A stretch of 64,000 bases of DNA, taken from positions 62,001 through 126,000 of the forward strand of contig NZ_NXEJ01000004.1 in NCBI RefSeq assembly GCF_002915175.1, given 5' to 3'. A program made the translations under genes and the position numbers. Below, in pieces: positions 7,493-17,816 of the stretch. The stretch comes from Agrobacterium rosae. GTDB taxonomy: Bacteria; Pseudomonadota; Alphaproteobacteria; Rhizobiales; Rhizobiaceae. The notes below the pieces were generated by a model. That model was not told the origin of the DNA, ran no database searches, and worked only from the letters and a program-made list of their open reading frames with translations. The stretch's first letter is position 1; every line of letters starts with the position of its first letter.

Positions 7493-8694
7493 GGTGCCAG
7501 GTTCCTTTCTATGTCGTCCAACTCAGCCAGCACTTCTGCCTGATGTTCGCCAAGTCGCGGGCTGGGCCGCTCATAGCGCAGAGGCGTTTCCGATAATACG
7601 ATAGGTGTTCTTACACCAGGAATGACGGTGCCGTCTGCTGCTGGAAGATCAACGCGCAGACCACGTGACTGGACTTGAGGGTCGGCAAACATTTCCTCGA
7701 TAGAATTGATGGGTCCGGCAGGAACGGCGTTGGTTTCGCATGCCGTCAGCAGGTCGCGCTTCATCCATTTAAGCGTCTCGGTGGAGACGATCTGACGGAC
7801 CTCGACCTTATGGGCCACGCGCGCCTTGTTGGTCGCGTAGCGCTCATCATCGGCGATCGCATCGATGCCTAGGATTTTGCAGAGGCGACGGAACTGCCCG
7901 TCATTGCCCACAGCTAGAATGAGGAAGCCGTCGGCGGTCGGCACGACCTCATAGGGCGAGATGTTCGGGTGGGCGTTGCCCAGCCGCACGGGGGCCTTGC
8001 CGGAAATGAGGTAGTTCATGTTCTGGTTGGCCAGAACGGCAGACTGCACATCCAGCAGCGCCATATCGATATGCTGGCCCTGGCCGGTGCGCATGGCGTG
8101 GATGAGGGCGGCCTGAATGCCGGTGACGGAATAGATGCCGGTGAAGATATCGGCAACCGCAACGCCCGCCTTCATCGGCTGACCATCCGGCTCGCCGGTG
8201 ATCGACATGAAACCCGACATGCCCTGAACGATGTAATCGTAACCGGCAAAATCCGCATAAGGGCCAGTCTGGCCGAAGCCGGTGATGGAGCAATAGATGA
8301 GCTTGGGATTCAGCGCCCGGAGCGACTGGTAATCCAGCCCGTATTTCTCCAGCCCGCCACGCTTGAAGTTTTCGATCACGACATCGGCGGTCTTCACCAG
8401 CCTGCGCACCGTCTGGCGGCCTTCGTCGGTCTTCAGATCGAGTGTGATGGAGCGCTTGCCGCGATTGGTGGAGTGATAATAGGCGGCGGAAAGATTATCG
8501 CCATCCTTGCTCTCCACGAAGGGCGGCCCCCAGGCGCGCGTGTCATCACCACCATCAGGGCTCTCCACCTTGATGACGTCAGCCCCCATATCGGCCAGCA
8601 TCTGCCCGGCCCAGGGACCGGCCAGCACGCGTGCGAGTTCGATGACACGAATGCCGGTCAGCGGCGGTTGTTTTTTCTTGGAAGGTTCGGCCAT
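7489..8694 (-). CDS. CaiB/BaiF family (class III) CoA-transferase
   Basis: 401-aa class III CoA-transferase moving CoA between carboxylic acids. The N-terminal Rossmann part reads LTGIRVIELARVLAGPWAGQMLADMGADVIKVE, and the catalytic Asp is expected in IDMALLDVQ (about residue 185). The GFGQTGPYADFAGYDYIVQ block is diagnostic for the family. An SD GAGAAAG precedes the ATG. Its stop overlaps the start of the TPP enzyme. In class III enzymes the Asp forms an acyl-CoA anhydride; here the transferase probably activates the substrate of the downstream TPP enzyme. The donor and acceptor acids cannot be told. Confidence 0.9.
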   Translation of the reverse strand: MAEPSKKKQPPLTGIRVIELARVLAGPWAGQMLADMGADVIKVESPDGGDDTRAWGPPFVESKDGDNLSAAYYHSTNRGKRSITLDLKTDEGRQTVRRLVKTADVVIENFKRGGLEKYGLDYQSLRALNPKLIYCSITGFGQTGPYADFAGYDYIVQGMSGFMSITGEPDGQPMKAGVAVADIFTGIYSVTGIQAALIHAMRTGQGQHIDMALLDVQSAVLANQNMNYLISGKAPVRLGNAHPNISPYEVVPTADGFLILAVGNDGQFRRLCKILGIDAIADDERYATNKARVAHKVEVRQIVSTETLKWMKRDLLTACETNAVPAGPINSIEEMFADPQVQSRGLRVDLPAADGTVIPGVRTPIVLSETPLRYERPSPRLGEHQAEVLAELDDIERNLAP

Positions 8695-8808
8695 GTCTTT
8701 CTCACAATTTTCAGGAGTTTATAGACGGACGAACTTTTGCGCGCATGTGAAATTATCTCATGGGAGCATTCCGATTTGGAAATGAAATGCGGTTTTTGCT
8801 TCCGACCT

Positions 8809-8925
8809 CCCTCATTCCTGTGCTTGTCACAGGAATCCAGTCAGCCCAGTCTTGGGCTGGGGAGGGTCCTTTCGCCGCGCGGACGCGCGTCGGCTGGATT
8901 CCTGTGACGAGCACAGGAATGAGGG
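8809..8925. repeat. Family A palindromic element, copy 2
   Basis: Same outer arms as copy 1 (CCCTCATTCCTGTGCTTGTC ... ACAGGAATGAGGG), with the internal module in the opposite orientation (AGCCCAGTCTTGGGCT first, then the GCCGCGCGGACGCGCG block). It lies between the CaiB-type gene's 5' side and the 3' end of the alpha/beta hydrolase gene, both on the minus strand. Confidence 0.9.
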
Positions 8926-8935
8926 TAGCGGGTGG

Positions 8936-9868
8936 TCAACCCGTGATTTTCCGCGCCCATGCCGCGAAATCGGCTGCCGGAAGTTCCCAGCCGATTTCGT
9001 GCAGGGTTTCGTGGCGCATGTTGGGGTAGATTGTGTCTTCTACACGCGTGAAGCCCGCATCGCGGAACTGTCCTGCCAGCCAGACAATCTCGCGACCGTT
9101 GTTGGTGGCCGCGTCTTCGTTGCCGCTAACGAGGAGGATGGGTAGGTCTTTGGGCAGGCGGGACAGGAGTTTCGGGCCGCGATAGGACATTTCGAAGACG
9201 TCTTGCCACAGCGAAACGCTGGCTTCGAACTGGCAGAGCGGATCGCCGACATAGGCATCGACTGCCGCCTTGTCGTGGCTCAGCCAATCGGCCACCGTGC
9301 GTTTTTCCGGCATCTTGCTGTTCCAGATGCGGAAGGTCGCTTTGGGCAGGATGGCGCTTGGGACATCGGAGCCTTTCAGCATTTTTTCGATGCGCAGAAC
9401 GATTTGCGCCAGGCGGCCCATGATGCCGGGGTTGAGGTTGGAGTTCCAGATCGACAGGGCATCGAAGCTGCCGGGATTGCTGACGGCGGTGTTCAGCGCG
9501 ATGAGGCCGCCCATGGAGTGCCCAAAGAGGATGACGGGCAGGCCGGGGTGGCGTTCGCCAACCAGAGTGCGCATGGCCATGACATCGCTGATGACCTTGG
9601 TGACGCCCTCTTTCCAGGCGAAACGGCCGATGGGGGCGTCGTCTGCCTTGGTGCGGCCGTGGCCACGATGGTCGTGGGCGTAGACCTCGAAGCCCTGTTG
9701 CGCCATGACATCGGCAAAGCGGCGGTATCGGCCCGCATGTTCCACCAGTCCGTGGCAAATCATCAGGACGCCCTTTGGTTGGCCGTGCGCCGGCTCATGC
9801 CGGTAGGCGATGGACGAGCCTGACGGACTTGCCAGCCGATTGATTTCACTGAAGGCCATATCGTCCAT
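8936..9868 (-). CDS. Alpha/beta hydrolase, monoacylglycerol-lipase-like
   Basis: 310-aa hydrolase with the S33/lysophospholipase fold. The oxyanion region is ICHGLVEHAGRY (about 38-49), DHRGHGRT precedes the lid, and the nucleophile elbow is GHSMGG at about residues 115-120. The acid is probably in SGNEDAAT and the catalytic His in MRHETLHE near the end. No signal peptide, so cytosolic. It is divergent from ettA. The best family match is monoglyceride lipase/lysophospholipase PldB; the natural substrate is unknown. Confidence 0.85.
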   Translation of the reverse strand: MDDMAFSEINRLASPSGSSIAYRHEPAHGQPKGVLMICHGLVEHAGRYRRFADVMAQQGFEVYAHDHRGHGRTKADDAPIGRFAWKEGVTKVISDVMAMRTLVGERHPGLPVILFGHSMGGLIALNTAVSNPGSFDALSIWNSNLNPGIMGRLAQIVLRIEKMLKGSDVPSAILPKATFRIWNSKMPEKRTVADWLSHDKAAVDAYVGDPLCQFEASVSLWQDVFEMSYRGPKLLSRLPKDLPILLVSGNEDAATNNGREIVWLAGQFRDAGFTRVEDTIYPNMRHETLHEIGWELPAADFAAWARKITG

Positions 9869-9987
9869 TCATCTCTCCGCAGCGGTGCTTATTGTTGGGC
9901 AAGAGGTTGCTCCCAGGCCCTATTTACCCTACATAGCGGCAAATTTCCCATTCGAATTTTCAAATCTGACGCGGAGCATTCGCTACA

Positions 9988-11637
9988 ATGGCACGTCAAT
10001 TCATCTACCACATGTCGGGGCTGAACAAGGCTTACGGCGCGAAGAAAATCCTTGAGAACGTCAACCTGTCCTTCTACCCGGATGCCAAGATCGGTATTCT
10101 CGGCCCCAACGGTGCCGGTAAGTCCACCGTGCTGCGCATCATCGCCGGTCAGGACAAGGAATTCACCGGCGAGGCGTGGCTTGCCGAAGGCGCGACCGTT
10201 GGTTACCTCGAGCAAGAACCGCATCTGGACGAGACCAAGACAGCGTTCGAAAACGTCATGGTCGGCGTGGCCGACAAGACGGCCGTGCTTGAGCGCTACA
10301 ACGAACTGATGATGAACTATTCCGACGAAACTGCTGACGAAGGTGCCAAGCTTCAGGACATCATCGACAGCCAGAACCTGTGGGATCTGGAACAGCAGGT
10401 CGAAATGGCCATGGAAGCCCTGCGCTGCCCGCCAAAAGAGAGCGACGTTTCCCTGCTGTCCGGTGGTGAGCGCCGTCGTATTGCGCTGTGCCGTCTGCTT
10501 CTGTCCAAGCCGGACCTACTGCTGCTTGACGAACCGACCAACCACCTTGACGCCGAAACCATTGCCTGGCTGGAAAAGCACCTGCGCGATTACCCCGGTG
10601 CCGTGATGATGATTACCCACGATAGATACTTCCTGGATAATGTCACTGGCTGGATTCTCGAGCTCGACCGTGGTCGCGGCATTCCTTACGAAGGCAACTA
10701 CTCGGCTTACCTGACGGCGAAAGCCAAGCGCATGCAGCAGGAAGCCCGCGAAGATGCAGGCCGCCAGAAGGCGATTTCCCGCGAACAGGAATGGATCGCA
10801 TCCAGCCCGAAGGCGCGTCAGGCCAAGTCCAAGGCGCGTATCAAGTCCTACGAACAGCTGGTGGATGCCGCCGACAAGCAGCGTCCCGGCGACGCGCAGA
10901 TCATCATCCCCGTGTCCGAGCGTCTCGGCCAGGTAGTCATCGAGATGGAAGGCATCGTGAAGGGCTTTGAAGGCCGCACGCTGATCAACGACCTGTCGAT
11001 CAAGCTGCCACCGGGCGGTATCGTCGGCATCATCGGCCCCAACGGTGCCGGTAAAACGACGCTGTTCAAGATGATCACCGGTCAGGAAAAGCCCGATAGC
11101 GGTTCGGTTCGCATTGGTGAGACCGTGCAGCTTGGCTATGTCGACCAGAGCCGCGATGCGCTGGATGGCAGCAAGACCGTCTGGGAAGAAATCTCCGGCG
11201 GTGCCGAAATCATCAAGCTCGGCAAGTTCGACATGAACTCCCGCGCCTATTGCGGTGCCTTCAACTTCAAGGGTGGTGACCAGCAGCAGAAGGTGGGCAA
11301 CCTCTCCGGTGGTCAGCGCAACCGCGTGCACCTGGCCAAGATGCTGAAGGCGGGCGGTAACGTTCTCCTCCTCGACGAACCGACCAACGACCTTGATACG
11401 GAAACACTCGGCGCGCTGGAAACAGCACTCGAAAACTTCGCCGGCTGCGCCATCATCATCAGCCACGATAGAATGTTCCTCGACCGCCTTGCCACCCACA
11501 TCCTCGCGTTTGAAGGCGATGGCCACGTGGAATGGTTCGAAGGCAACTTCGAAGACTACGAACAGGACAAGGTCCGCCGTTTGGGCGCAGATGCGCTCAA
11601 CCCTGGCAGCCAGGCGTATAAGCGTTTGACGCGCTGA
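9988..11637 (+). CDS. ettA: Energy-dependent translational throttle protein EttA (ABC-F)
   Basis: 549 aa, the usual EttA length. Two ABC cassettes: Walker A GPNGAGKS (about 39-46), signature LSGGERRRIA, Walker B LLLLDEPTNHLD; second cassette GPNGAGKT, LSGGQRNR, LLLDEPTNDLD. No membrane segments, as in ABC-F proteins. The inter-domain linker (KRMQQEAREDAGRQKAISRE) and the conserved block SSPKARQAKSKARI are typical of EttA. It binds the ribosomal E site and gates early elongation according to ATP/ADP ratio. It stands alone, ended by a strong terminator (11665-11698). Confidence 0.95.
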   Translation: MARQFIYHMSGLNKAYGAKKILENVNLSFYPDAKIGILGPNGAGKSTVLRIIAGQDKEFTGEAWLAEGATVGYLEQEPHLDETKTAFENVMVGVADKTAVLERYNELMMNYSDETADEGAKLQDIIDSQNLWDLEQQVEMAMEALRCPPKESDVSLLSGGERRRIALCRLLLSKPDLLLLDEPTNHLDAETIAWLEKHLRDYPGAVMMITHDRYFLDNVTGWILELDRGRGIPYEGNYSAYLTAKAKRMQQEAREDAGRQKAISREQEWIASSPKARQAKSKARIKSYEQLVDAADKQRPGDAQIIIPVSERLGQVVIEMEGIVKGFEGRTLINDLSIKLPPGGIVGIIGPNGAGKTTLFKMITGQEKPDSGSVRIGETVQLGYVDQSRDALDGSKTVWEEISGGAEIIKLGKFDMNSRAYCGAFNFKGGDQQQKVGNLSGGQRNRVHLAKMLKAGGNVLLLDEPTNDLDTETLGALETALENFAGCAIIISHDRMFLDRLATHILAFEGDGHVEWFEGNFEDYEQDKVRRLGADALNPGSQAYKRLTR

Positions 11638-11664
11638 TTTGCCGATAAAATAAGCGAACGTCAG

Positions 11665-11698
11665 AGCCGTTGCATCAATTTGATGCAACGGCTTTTAT
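11665..11698 (+). terminator. Rho-independent terminator after ettA
   Basis: Perfect 13-bp stem AGCCGTTGCATCA / TGATGCAACGGCT with a 3-nt loop, followed by TTTATTTT, 27 bp after the ettA stop. Confidence 0.9.
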
Positions 11699-11833
11699 TT
11701 TGTGCAATCTATACTTATCGATTATTGTCGAATAAATCGTCACCCTTGAGAAATACTTTCGATTTAGTCTTATTTAATAAAGGTGATGTTTATTCGGTGT
11801 CGCGCATATGACTTGCGGCATTCGGTGGCATGA

Positions 11834-14149
<2,316 letters not shown>

Positions 14150-14242
14150 CCCTATTAACGCGGGGCTTCCGTACTCAACGGAAGCTCCACAAAATCGCCG
14201 ATACCGCTTCGGCGTTTAACGCGCTCCTGAGTAATATCTAGA

Positions 14243-14722
14243 CTAATGTCTTGATATCCAGAATTTCCACCATGGTCGTTTCCCCTTGGTTTTTATCTGC
14301 CGATAACCAGTTCCGGAGACATGATGTTGGTAGACCCCAGGCGAGGGCTCTACCAAGCCCGCTGGCAGAGGGAATGGTTCTTCTTTGTCCAGTAGAATGT
14401 TGCTTATCAGAAAACCCAGCAATTGGGCTTGATAGGCAGTTGTGCTTTTGGCGACGACTTCGGCGTCACATACGGCCTGACGTACTTTTGCGCCGTTCTG
14501 ATCTGGTTCAAAATCGACCCGGTAAACACCTTTGCCGGTCCAACTTCGGTGCAGGAAAAGGGACGATTCCGAAAAGTAGATGAACCATTTATCTTCCATC
14601 CCTGCTGGTGAGAACCCACTCTGGATGCGGTCATAGTCTTCTGCTGAGAAGGTCGCATCATAAGGGATTTTCGTCACATCATCAAACGGTTGCCGCTGTC
14701 TGTCATCGGGTTTGACTGTCAT
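14243..14722 (-). CDS. Hypothetical protein, cytosolic, downstream gene of an overlapping pair
   Basis: 159 aa from the ATG at 14722, chosen because it overlaps the upstream gene's stop as ATGA; an ATG six codons earlier (14740) is possible. No signal peptide or membrane helix. Charged N-terminus, Trp/Phe-rich middle (KWFIYFSESSLFLHRSWTGKGVYRVDF) and basic aromatic tail (RPWWKFWISRH). I recognise no family. Locally the DNA is more AT-rich than its surroundings, which may indicate acquisition. Coupling to a secreted, Cys-rich partner suggests a dedicated pair. Confidence 0.6.
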   Translation of the reverse strand: MTVKPDDRQRQPFDDVTKIPYDATFSAEDYDRIQSGFSPAGMEDKWFIYFSESSLFLHRSWTGKGVYRVDFEPDQNGAKVRQAVCDAEVVAKSTTAYQAQLLGFLISNILLDKEEPFPLPAGLVEPSPGVYQHHVSGTGYRQIKTKGKRPWWKFWISRH

Positions 14723-15183
14723 CTCAATTCCGTTTCGCACGCATGGGAAAGTGATTTGCCGTTGGCACTTACGGTTAGGTCATAGGAGATACCCTTGCGA
14801 ATGGCAGCGTAAAGAAGGCACGATTGCCCTATCTCAGCTTGGCATGCGCCCAAGGCTTTCGTTTCATCCGACAGTGAGCAGCTGCCTTCGCACCTGCCAG
14901 CATAAAATTTAGTTTGTTTCTCATCGGAATAGAGGAGCGCGGTATCGTCGCCGTAAGTTTTGCTCAACGCCTCTTTGAGTGGTGCGCAGAACTTTTTGGT
15001 ATCCAACCACAAAAACATGCCCGCTTGGTCTCCGTCAAAGACGCCGTCGGCAATCGCTCTCTTCTGATCAAAAACCTGGACATCGGTGGCTTGTGCCGTG
15101 CTAGCTAAACCCAGAAGCAAAGCTCGGAATGCTAACACAACAAGCCACCTGGAAATGAATTTTAGAGCCAAATTCTCATCCAT
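14719..15183 (-). CDS. Hypothetical exported Cys-containing protein
   Basis: About 154 aa from the ATG at 15183; a TTG at 15210 would add nine residues. The N-terminus is a signal peptide (about 33 residues, WLVVLAFRALLLGLASTAQA, cleavage after AQA). The mature part has several Cys (KFCAPL, GRCEGSCS, GACQ, QSCLLY, HACE), likely paired as disulfides in the periplasm. Family not recognised. Translationally coupled (ATGA) to the following cytosolic unknown gene. No SD is clear at either start. Confidence 0.55.
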   Translation of the reverse strand: MDENLALKFISRWLVVLAFRALLLGLASTAQATDVQVFDQKRAIADGVFDGDQAGMFLWLDTKKFCAPLKEALSKTYGDDTALLYSDEKQTKFYAGRCEGSCSLSDETKALGACQAEIGQSCLLYAAIRKGISYDLTVSANGKSLSHACETELR

Positions 15184-15238
15184 CGATTGTGTTGTCGCGG
15201 CAACATACAATTAGCATGCTGCCATTACAGTGCAACGA

Positions 15239-15252
15239 CCATGATATCATGG
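15239..15252. promoter_or_regulatory. 14-bp perfect palindrome between divergent genes
   Basis: CCATGATATCATGG is a perfect palindrome 29 bp upstream of the hypothetical pair's longest start. A weaker one, CCATC-N3-GATGG, follows at 15265-15277. Either may be a regulator site for the unknown pair; no regulator is assigned. Confidence 0.35.
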
Positions 15253-15334
15253 AGTGCTAGCCAACCATCATTGATGGAAGGGCGAGATTTCTCTACGTGA
15301 ACGCCTCTCCCATCTTGCATATCCCCACTAATCG

Positions 15335-15352
15335 TATAAAGATATCTTTATA
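15335..15352. promoter_or_regulatory. 18-bp perfect palindrome, likely operator of the ArsR-MT regulator
   Basis: TATAAAGATATCTTTATA is perfectly symmetrical and lies 25 bp upstream of the TTG start of the ArsR-methyltransferase/metF operon. An AT-rich palindrome with ATAAAGA/TCTTTAT arms at this place fits autoregulation by an ArsR-family winged-helix dimer; ArsR regulators of the SahR type control methionine-cycle genes in proteobacteria. Direct binding is inference. Confidence 0.65.
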
Positions 15353-15377
15353 TGTTGATTGGCTTGAGGTTTGTGAA

Positions 15378-16391
15378 TTGGCTCTAGGGCTTGATAATCT
15401 GGTGGGGCTGTTGAAGGCGGCGGGGGAGCCGACGCGGTTTCGGTTGTTGGCGCTGTTGGGCGCGGGCGATCTGACCGTGACGGATCTGACCGAGATTCTC
15501 GGCCAGTCGCAACCGCGTATTTCGCGGCACCTGAAGCTTCTGGCCGAAGAAGACCTGATCGACCGGTATCAGGAAGGTGCCTGGGCATACTTCCGTTTGA
15601 AGCAGGATGGCAAGGCCGCCGAGCTGGTCAAACAGCTTCTGTCCGTCGCGTCTCCTAACGACGCCGTTCTTTTGCGGGATTTCGAACGGCTTTCCTCCGT
15701 CAAGCGGGTGAGGGCGGAGCGGGCGCAGGATTATTTCAGCCGCAATGCGTCCGCTTGGGACGAGCTTCGCCGTCTGCACGTCAGCGACGATGCGGTGGAG
15801 AGCGCGCTTTCGAAACTGATCGGCACGACGCCTGTCGATTCCATGCTGGATCTTGGCACTGGCACGGGCCGCATTCTTCAGCTTCTCAGCGGTATCTATC
15901 GCCGCGCGATTGGCATCGATGCCAGCCGGGATATGCTGGCGGTCGCCCGCTCCAATCTGGACAAGGCTGGGGTGGCACATGCTTCCGTGCGCCATGGCGA
16001 TATCCTGAACCTGCCGCTGGAGAGCCAGGATTTCGATCTGGTGGTGGTTCACCAGGTGCTGCACTTCCTCGACCATCCCGAAATGGCGCTTGCCGAGGCG
16101 GCACGCATGCTGCGCCCGAATGGCCGGTTGGTGATCATCGATCTGGCACCGCACACGCTGGAATATCTGCGGGAAGACCATGCGCATGTTCGTCTTGGTT
16201 TCTCGCATCAAACCATGGAAGAGTGGCTGAAAAAGGCGGGGCTTTTGCCCGAGAAGGCAGTCGATCTGCATTCCGGCAACGCCTCTGCCCAGTCTCTCGA
16301 TGTAACAATCTGGGTTGCGCGCGATCCGCGTCTGCTGATTGCGGGCGAACAGGTCATCGACGCACCGCTTCTTTCAGCCGGGAGGGCATGA
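15378..16391 (+). CDS. ArsR-family regulator fused to a SAM methyltransferase domain (SahR-like)
   Basis: 337 aa. The N-terminal ArsR winged helix starts at LVGLLKAAGEPTRFRLLALL, with recognition helix GQSQPRISRHLKLLAEEDL and wing DRYQEGAWAYFRL (about residues 10-85). The C-terminal half is a class I methyltransferase: MLDLGTGTGRILQLL (motif I), RRAIGIDAS, VVVHQVLHFLDHP. I place the start at a TTG at 15378 (SD GAGG nine bases upstream) because the in-frame GTG at 15297 would put the 18-bp palindrome inside the coding region. The next gene, metF, starts two bases after this stop. A SAM/SAH-binding fold fused to a repressor next to metF suggests it senses SAH or SAM and controls methionine regeneration. 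Confidence 0.85.
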   Translation: MALGLDNLVGLLKAAGEPTRFRLLALLGAGDLTVTDLTEILGQSQPRISRHLKLLAEEDLIDRYQEGAWAYFRLKQDGKAAELVKQLLSVASPNDAVLLRDFERLSSVKRVRAERAQDYFSRNASAWDELRRLHVSDDAVESALSKLIGTTPVDSMLDLGTGTGRILQLLSGIYRRAIGIDASRDMLAVARSNLDKAGVAHASVRHGDILNLPLESQDFDLVVVHQVLHFLDHPEMALAEAARMLRPNGRLVIIDLAPHTLEYLREDHAHVRLGFSHQTMEEWLKKAGLLPEKAVDLHSGNASAQSLDVTIWVARDPRLLIAGEQVIDAPLLSAGRA

Positions 16392-16392
16392 C

Positions 16393-17289
16393 ATGACAAA
16401 AACCGAGGCAGACCGCCAGAATAGCGGAAATTTCAAGCTCTCCTTCGAGTTCTTCCCTCCGAAGAATGCCGATATGGACGTGCAGCTTTGGGAGACGGTC
16501 GAGGAGCTTTCGCGCTGGAACCCGGACTTCGTTTCCGTGACCTACGGTGCTGGCGGCACGACAAAGGCACCGACGCTGGTTGCGGTCGACCGGATGATTT
16601 CCGTGGCCGGTTTGTCGACCGCCTCGCACCTGACCTGTGTCGATGCCAGCAAGCAGGAAGTGCACGACGTTGTGGAAGAGCTGCGCGGTATCGGCGTCAA
16701 GCATTTCGTGGCGTTGCGCGGCGATCCATCAACTGGCCCCGGCACGGCCTACAAACCGCATCCCGATGGCTACGAGAATGCAGCAGCGCTGGTTCGCGGT
16801 CTGTGCGAGATCGATGATTTTCAGATTTCGGTCTCGGCCTATCCTGAAAAGCATCCGGAAAGCGAAAGCACCGATGTCGATATCGATATGCTCAAGCGCA
16901 AGGCCGATAACGGTGCTACGCGCGCCCTGACGCAATTCTTCTTCGATAATGCGATGTTCGAGCGGTATATGGAGCGGGTTACCAAGGCTGGCATTACCAT
17001 TCCGGTCGTTCCCGGCATCATGCCCATTCAGAACCTGACGCAGTTGAAGCGGTTTGCCGGGCGTTGTGGCACGACTATTCCAGCGTTTCTCGATGAGCGA
17101 TTTGCCGGTTACGATGAAAACCCCGTCGAGCGTGCAAAGGTGGCGGCGGATGTGGCTGCCGAGCAGATTCTCGATCTGCAAAGCAAGGGCATCAACGAGT
17201 TTCATCTCTACACCATGAACCGTGCGCCGCTGGTGAATGCGGTTCTGGAAAATGTCGGCTTCCGACCTTTGAAACAATCGGCTGCCTAA
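16393..17289 (+). CDS. metF: 5,10-methylenetetrahydrofolate reductase
   Basis: 298 aa, normal for MetF. It reduces methylene-THF to methyl-THF, the methyl donor for methionine synthase. The barrel starts SFEFFPPKNADMD, with the catalytic Glu; DFVSVTYGAGGT, LTCVDAS, ALRGD and FFDNAMF are the usual FAD/folate-binding blocks. The ATG at 16393 lies two bases beyond the stop of the ArsR-MT gene; a longer frame upstream overlaps that gene and lacks family similarity. A bidirectional terminator follows 20 bp downstream. Confidence 0.95.
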   Translation: MTKTEADRQNSGNFKLSFEFFPPKNADMDVQLWETVEELSRWNPDFVSVTYGAGGTTKAPTLVAVDRMISVAGLSTASHLTCVDASKQEVHDVVEELRGIGVKHFVALRGDPSTGPGTAYKPHPDGYENAAALVRGLCEIDDFQISVSAYPEKHPESESTDVDIDMLKRKADNGATRALTQFFFDNAMFERYMERVTKAGITIPVVPGIMPIQNLTQLKRFAGRCGTTIPAFLDERFAGYDENPVERAKVAADVAAEQILDLQSKGINEFHLYTMNRAPLVNAVLENVGFRPLKQSAA

Positions 17290-17309
17290 ACAGCATCCAC
17301 TCCCATATG

Positions 17310-17344
17310 AAAAAAGCGCAGGTCCCGAAAACCTGCGCTTTTTT
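17310..17344. terminator. Bidirectional terminator between metF and a small convergent ORF
   Basis: A 14-bp perfect stem (AAAAAAGCGCAGGT / ACCTGCGCTTTTTT) with a 7-nt loop gives a T-tract on both strands. It ends metF on plus and the 25-codon ORF at 17400-17477 on minus. Confidence 0.9.
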
Positions 17345-17399
17345 AATGGCTTATGATAATCAACGACTGGGTGTGCGTGTTAAACCCCAAAGTCGCTTG

Positions 17400-17477
17400 T
17401 CAGATGAACAGCATCACTCCGACAAACGCAAACGCTACACCGATTGCTAAGGCATTAAGAGAATTTGATAGTGCCAT
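17400..17477 (-). CDS. Putative 25-aa single-helix membrane protein
   Basis: ATG at 17477 preceded by a strong SD, GGAGG (seven-base spacing); stop TGA at 17402-17400. The peptide starts MALSNSLNALAIG and is then uninterrupted hydrophobic to MLFI, enough for one transmembrane helix. It lies alone, convergent with metF, with a bidirectional terminator 55 bp downstream. Below the usual length cutoff of gene callers. The coincidence of SD, hydrophobic pattern and terminator makes it credible; function unknown. Confidence 0.6.
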   Translation of the reverse strand: MALSNSLNALAIGVAFAFVGVMLFI

Positions 17478-17653
17478 GCTCTGCCTCCATTGTGTTGACA
17501 GTAATCATTATGACCGTTTTGTGTCTCTTGGAAAGCGGTTTCTATGATGCAGTGCACACGAAAGAGCGAGTATTTCCGTCGCTTGGCCTCAATGCGTTGA
17601 AAAACAACTTATATTACGGTTTGAAAAATTCGGTGCGAGTAGGCCACAAACGT

Positions 17654-17683
17654 AAACGGCCATGGTTAATGCCATGGCCGTTT
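17654..17683. terminator. Perfect 12-bp hairpin, possible terminator
   Basis: AAACGGCCATGG, a 6-nt loop, CCATGGCCGTTT, followed on plus by TATGAC. The U-tract is short on both strands. It lies downstream of the MltB-like gene (minus strand), beyond a REP-type element, and may end that transcript. Confidence 0.45.
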
Positions 17684-17692
17684 TATGACTTT

Positions 17693-17806
17693 CCGTCATG
17701 CCGGACTTGATCCGGCATCTAGCAGCACCGAGTCTGCGGTGCGTAAGAGTCCTTTGAACTGACGGAGGTCAGGTCTCTGGTTCCCGGATCAAGTCCGGGA
17801 TGACGG
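17693..17806. repeat. REP-type inverted repeat (family D), single copy
   Basis: About 114 bp, with arms CCGTCATGCCGGACTTGATC and the inverted ...GATCAAGTCCGGGATGACGG; each arm is itself a small palindrome (CCGGACTTGATCCGG type). Intergenic, next to the 3' end of the MltB-like gene. Similar to common rhizobial REP-like units, but not a family A, B or C sequence. Confidence 0.75.
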
Positions 17807-17816
17807 GGGAGACCGA

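Noticed and set aside
5987-7543. 518-codon plus-strand frame opposite the TPP enzyme
   Set aside because: Shadow of a gene with clear TPP motifs; the product is low in hydrophobic order and unlike any family.
15297-15377. 27-codon N-terminal extension of the ArsR-MT protein
   Set aside because: It would contain the 18-bp operator-like palindrome, has no SD and is outside the ArsR fold.
17465-17710. 81-codon plus-strand ORF between metF and the MltB-like gene
   Set aside because: No SD, no hydrophobic or domain pattern, and it reads across the hairpin at 17654 and into a REP-type repeat.
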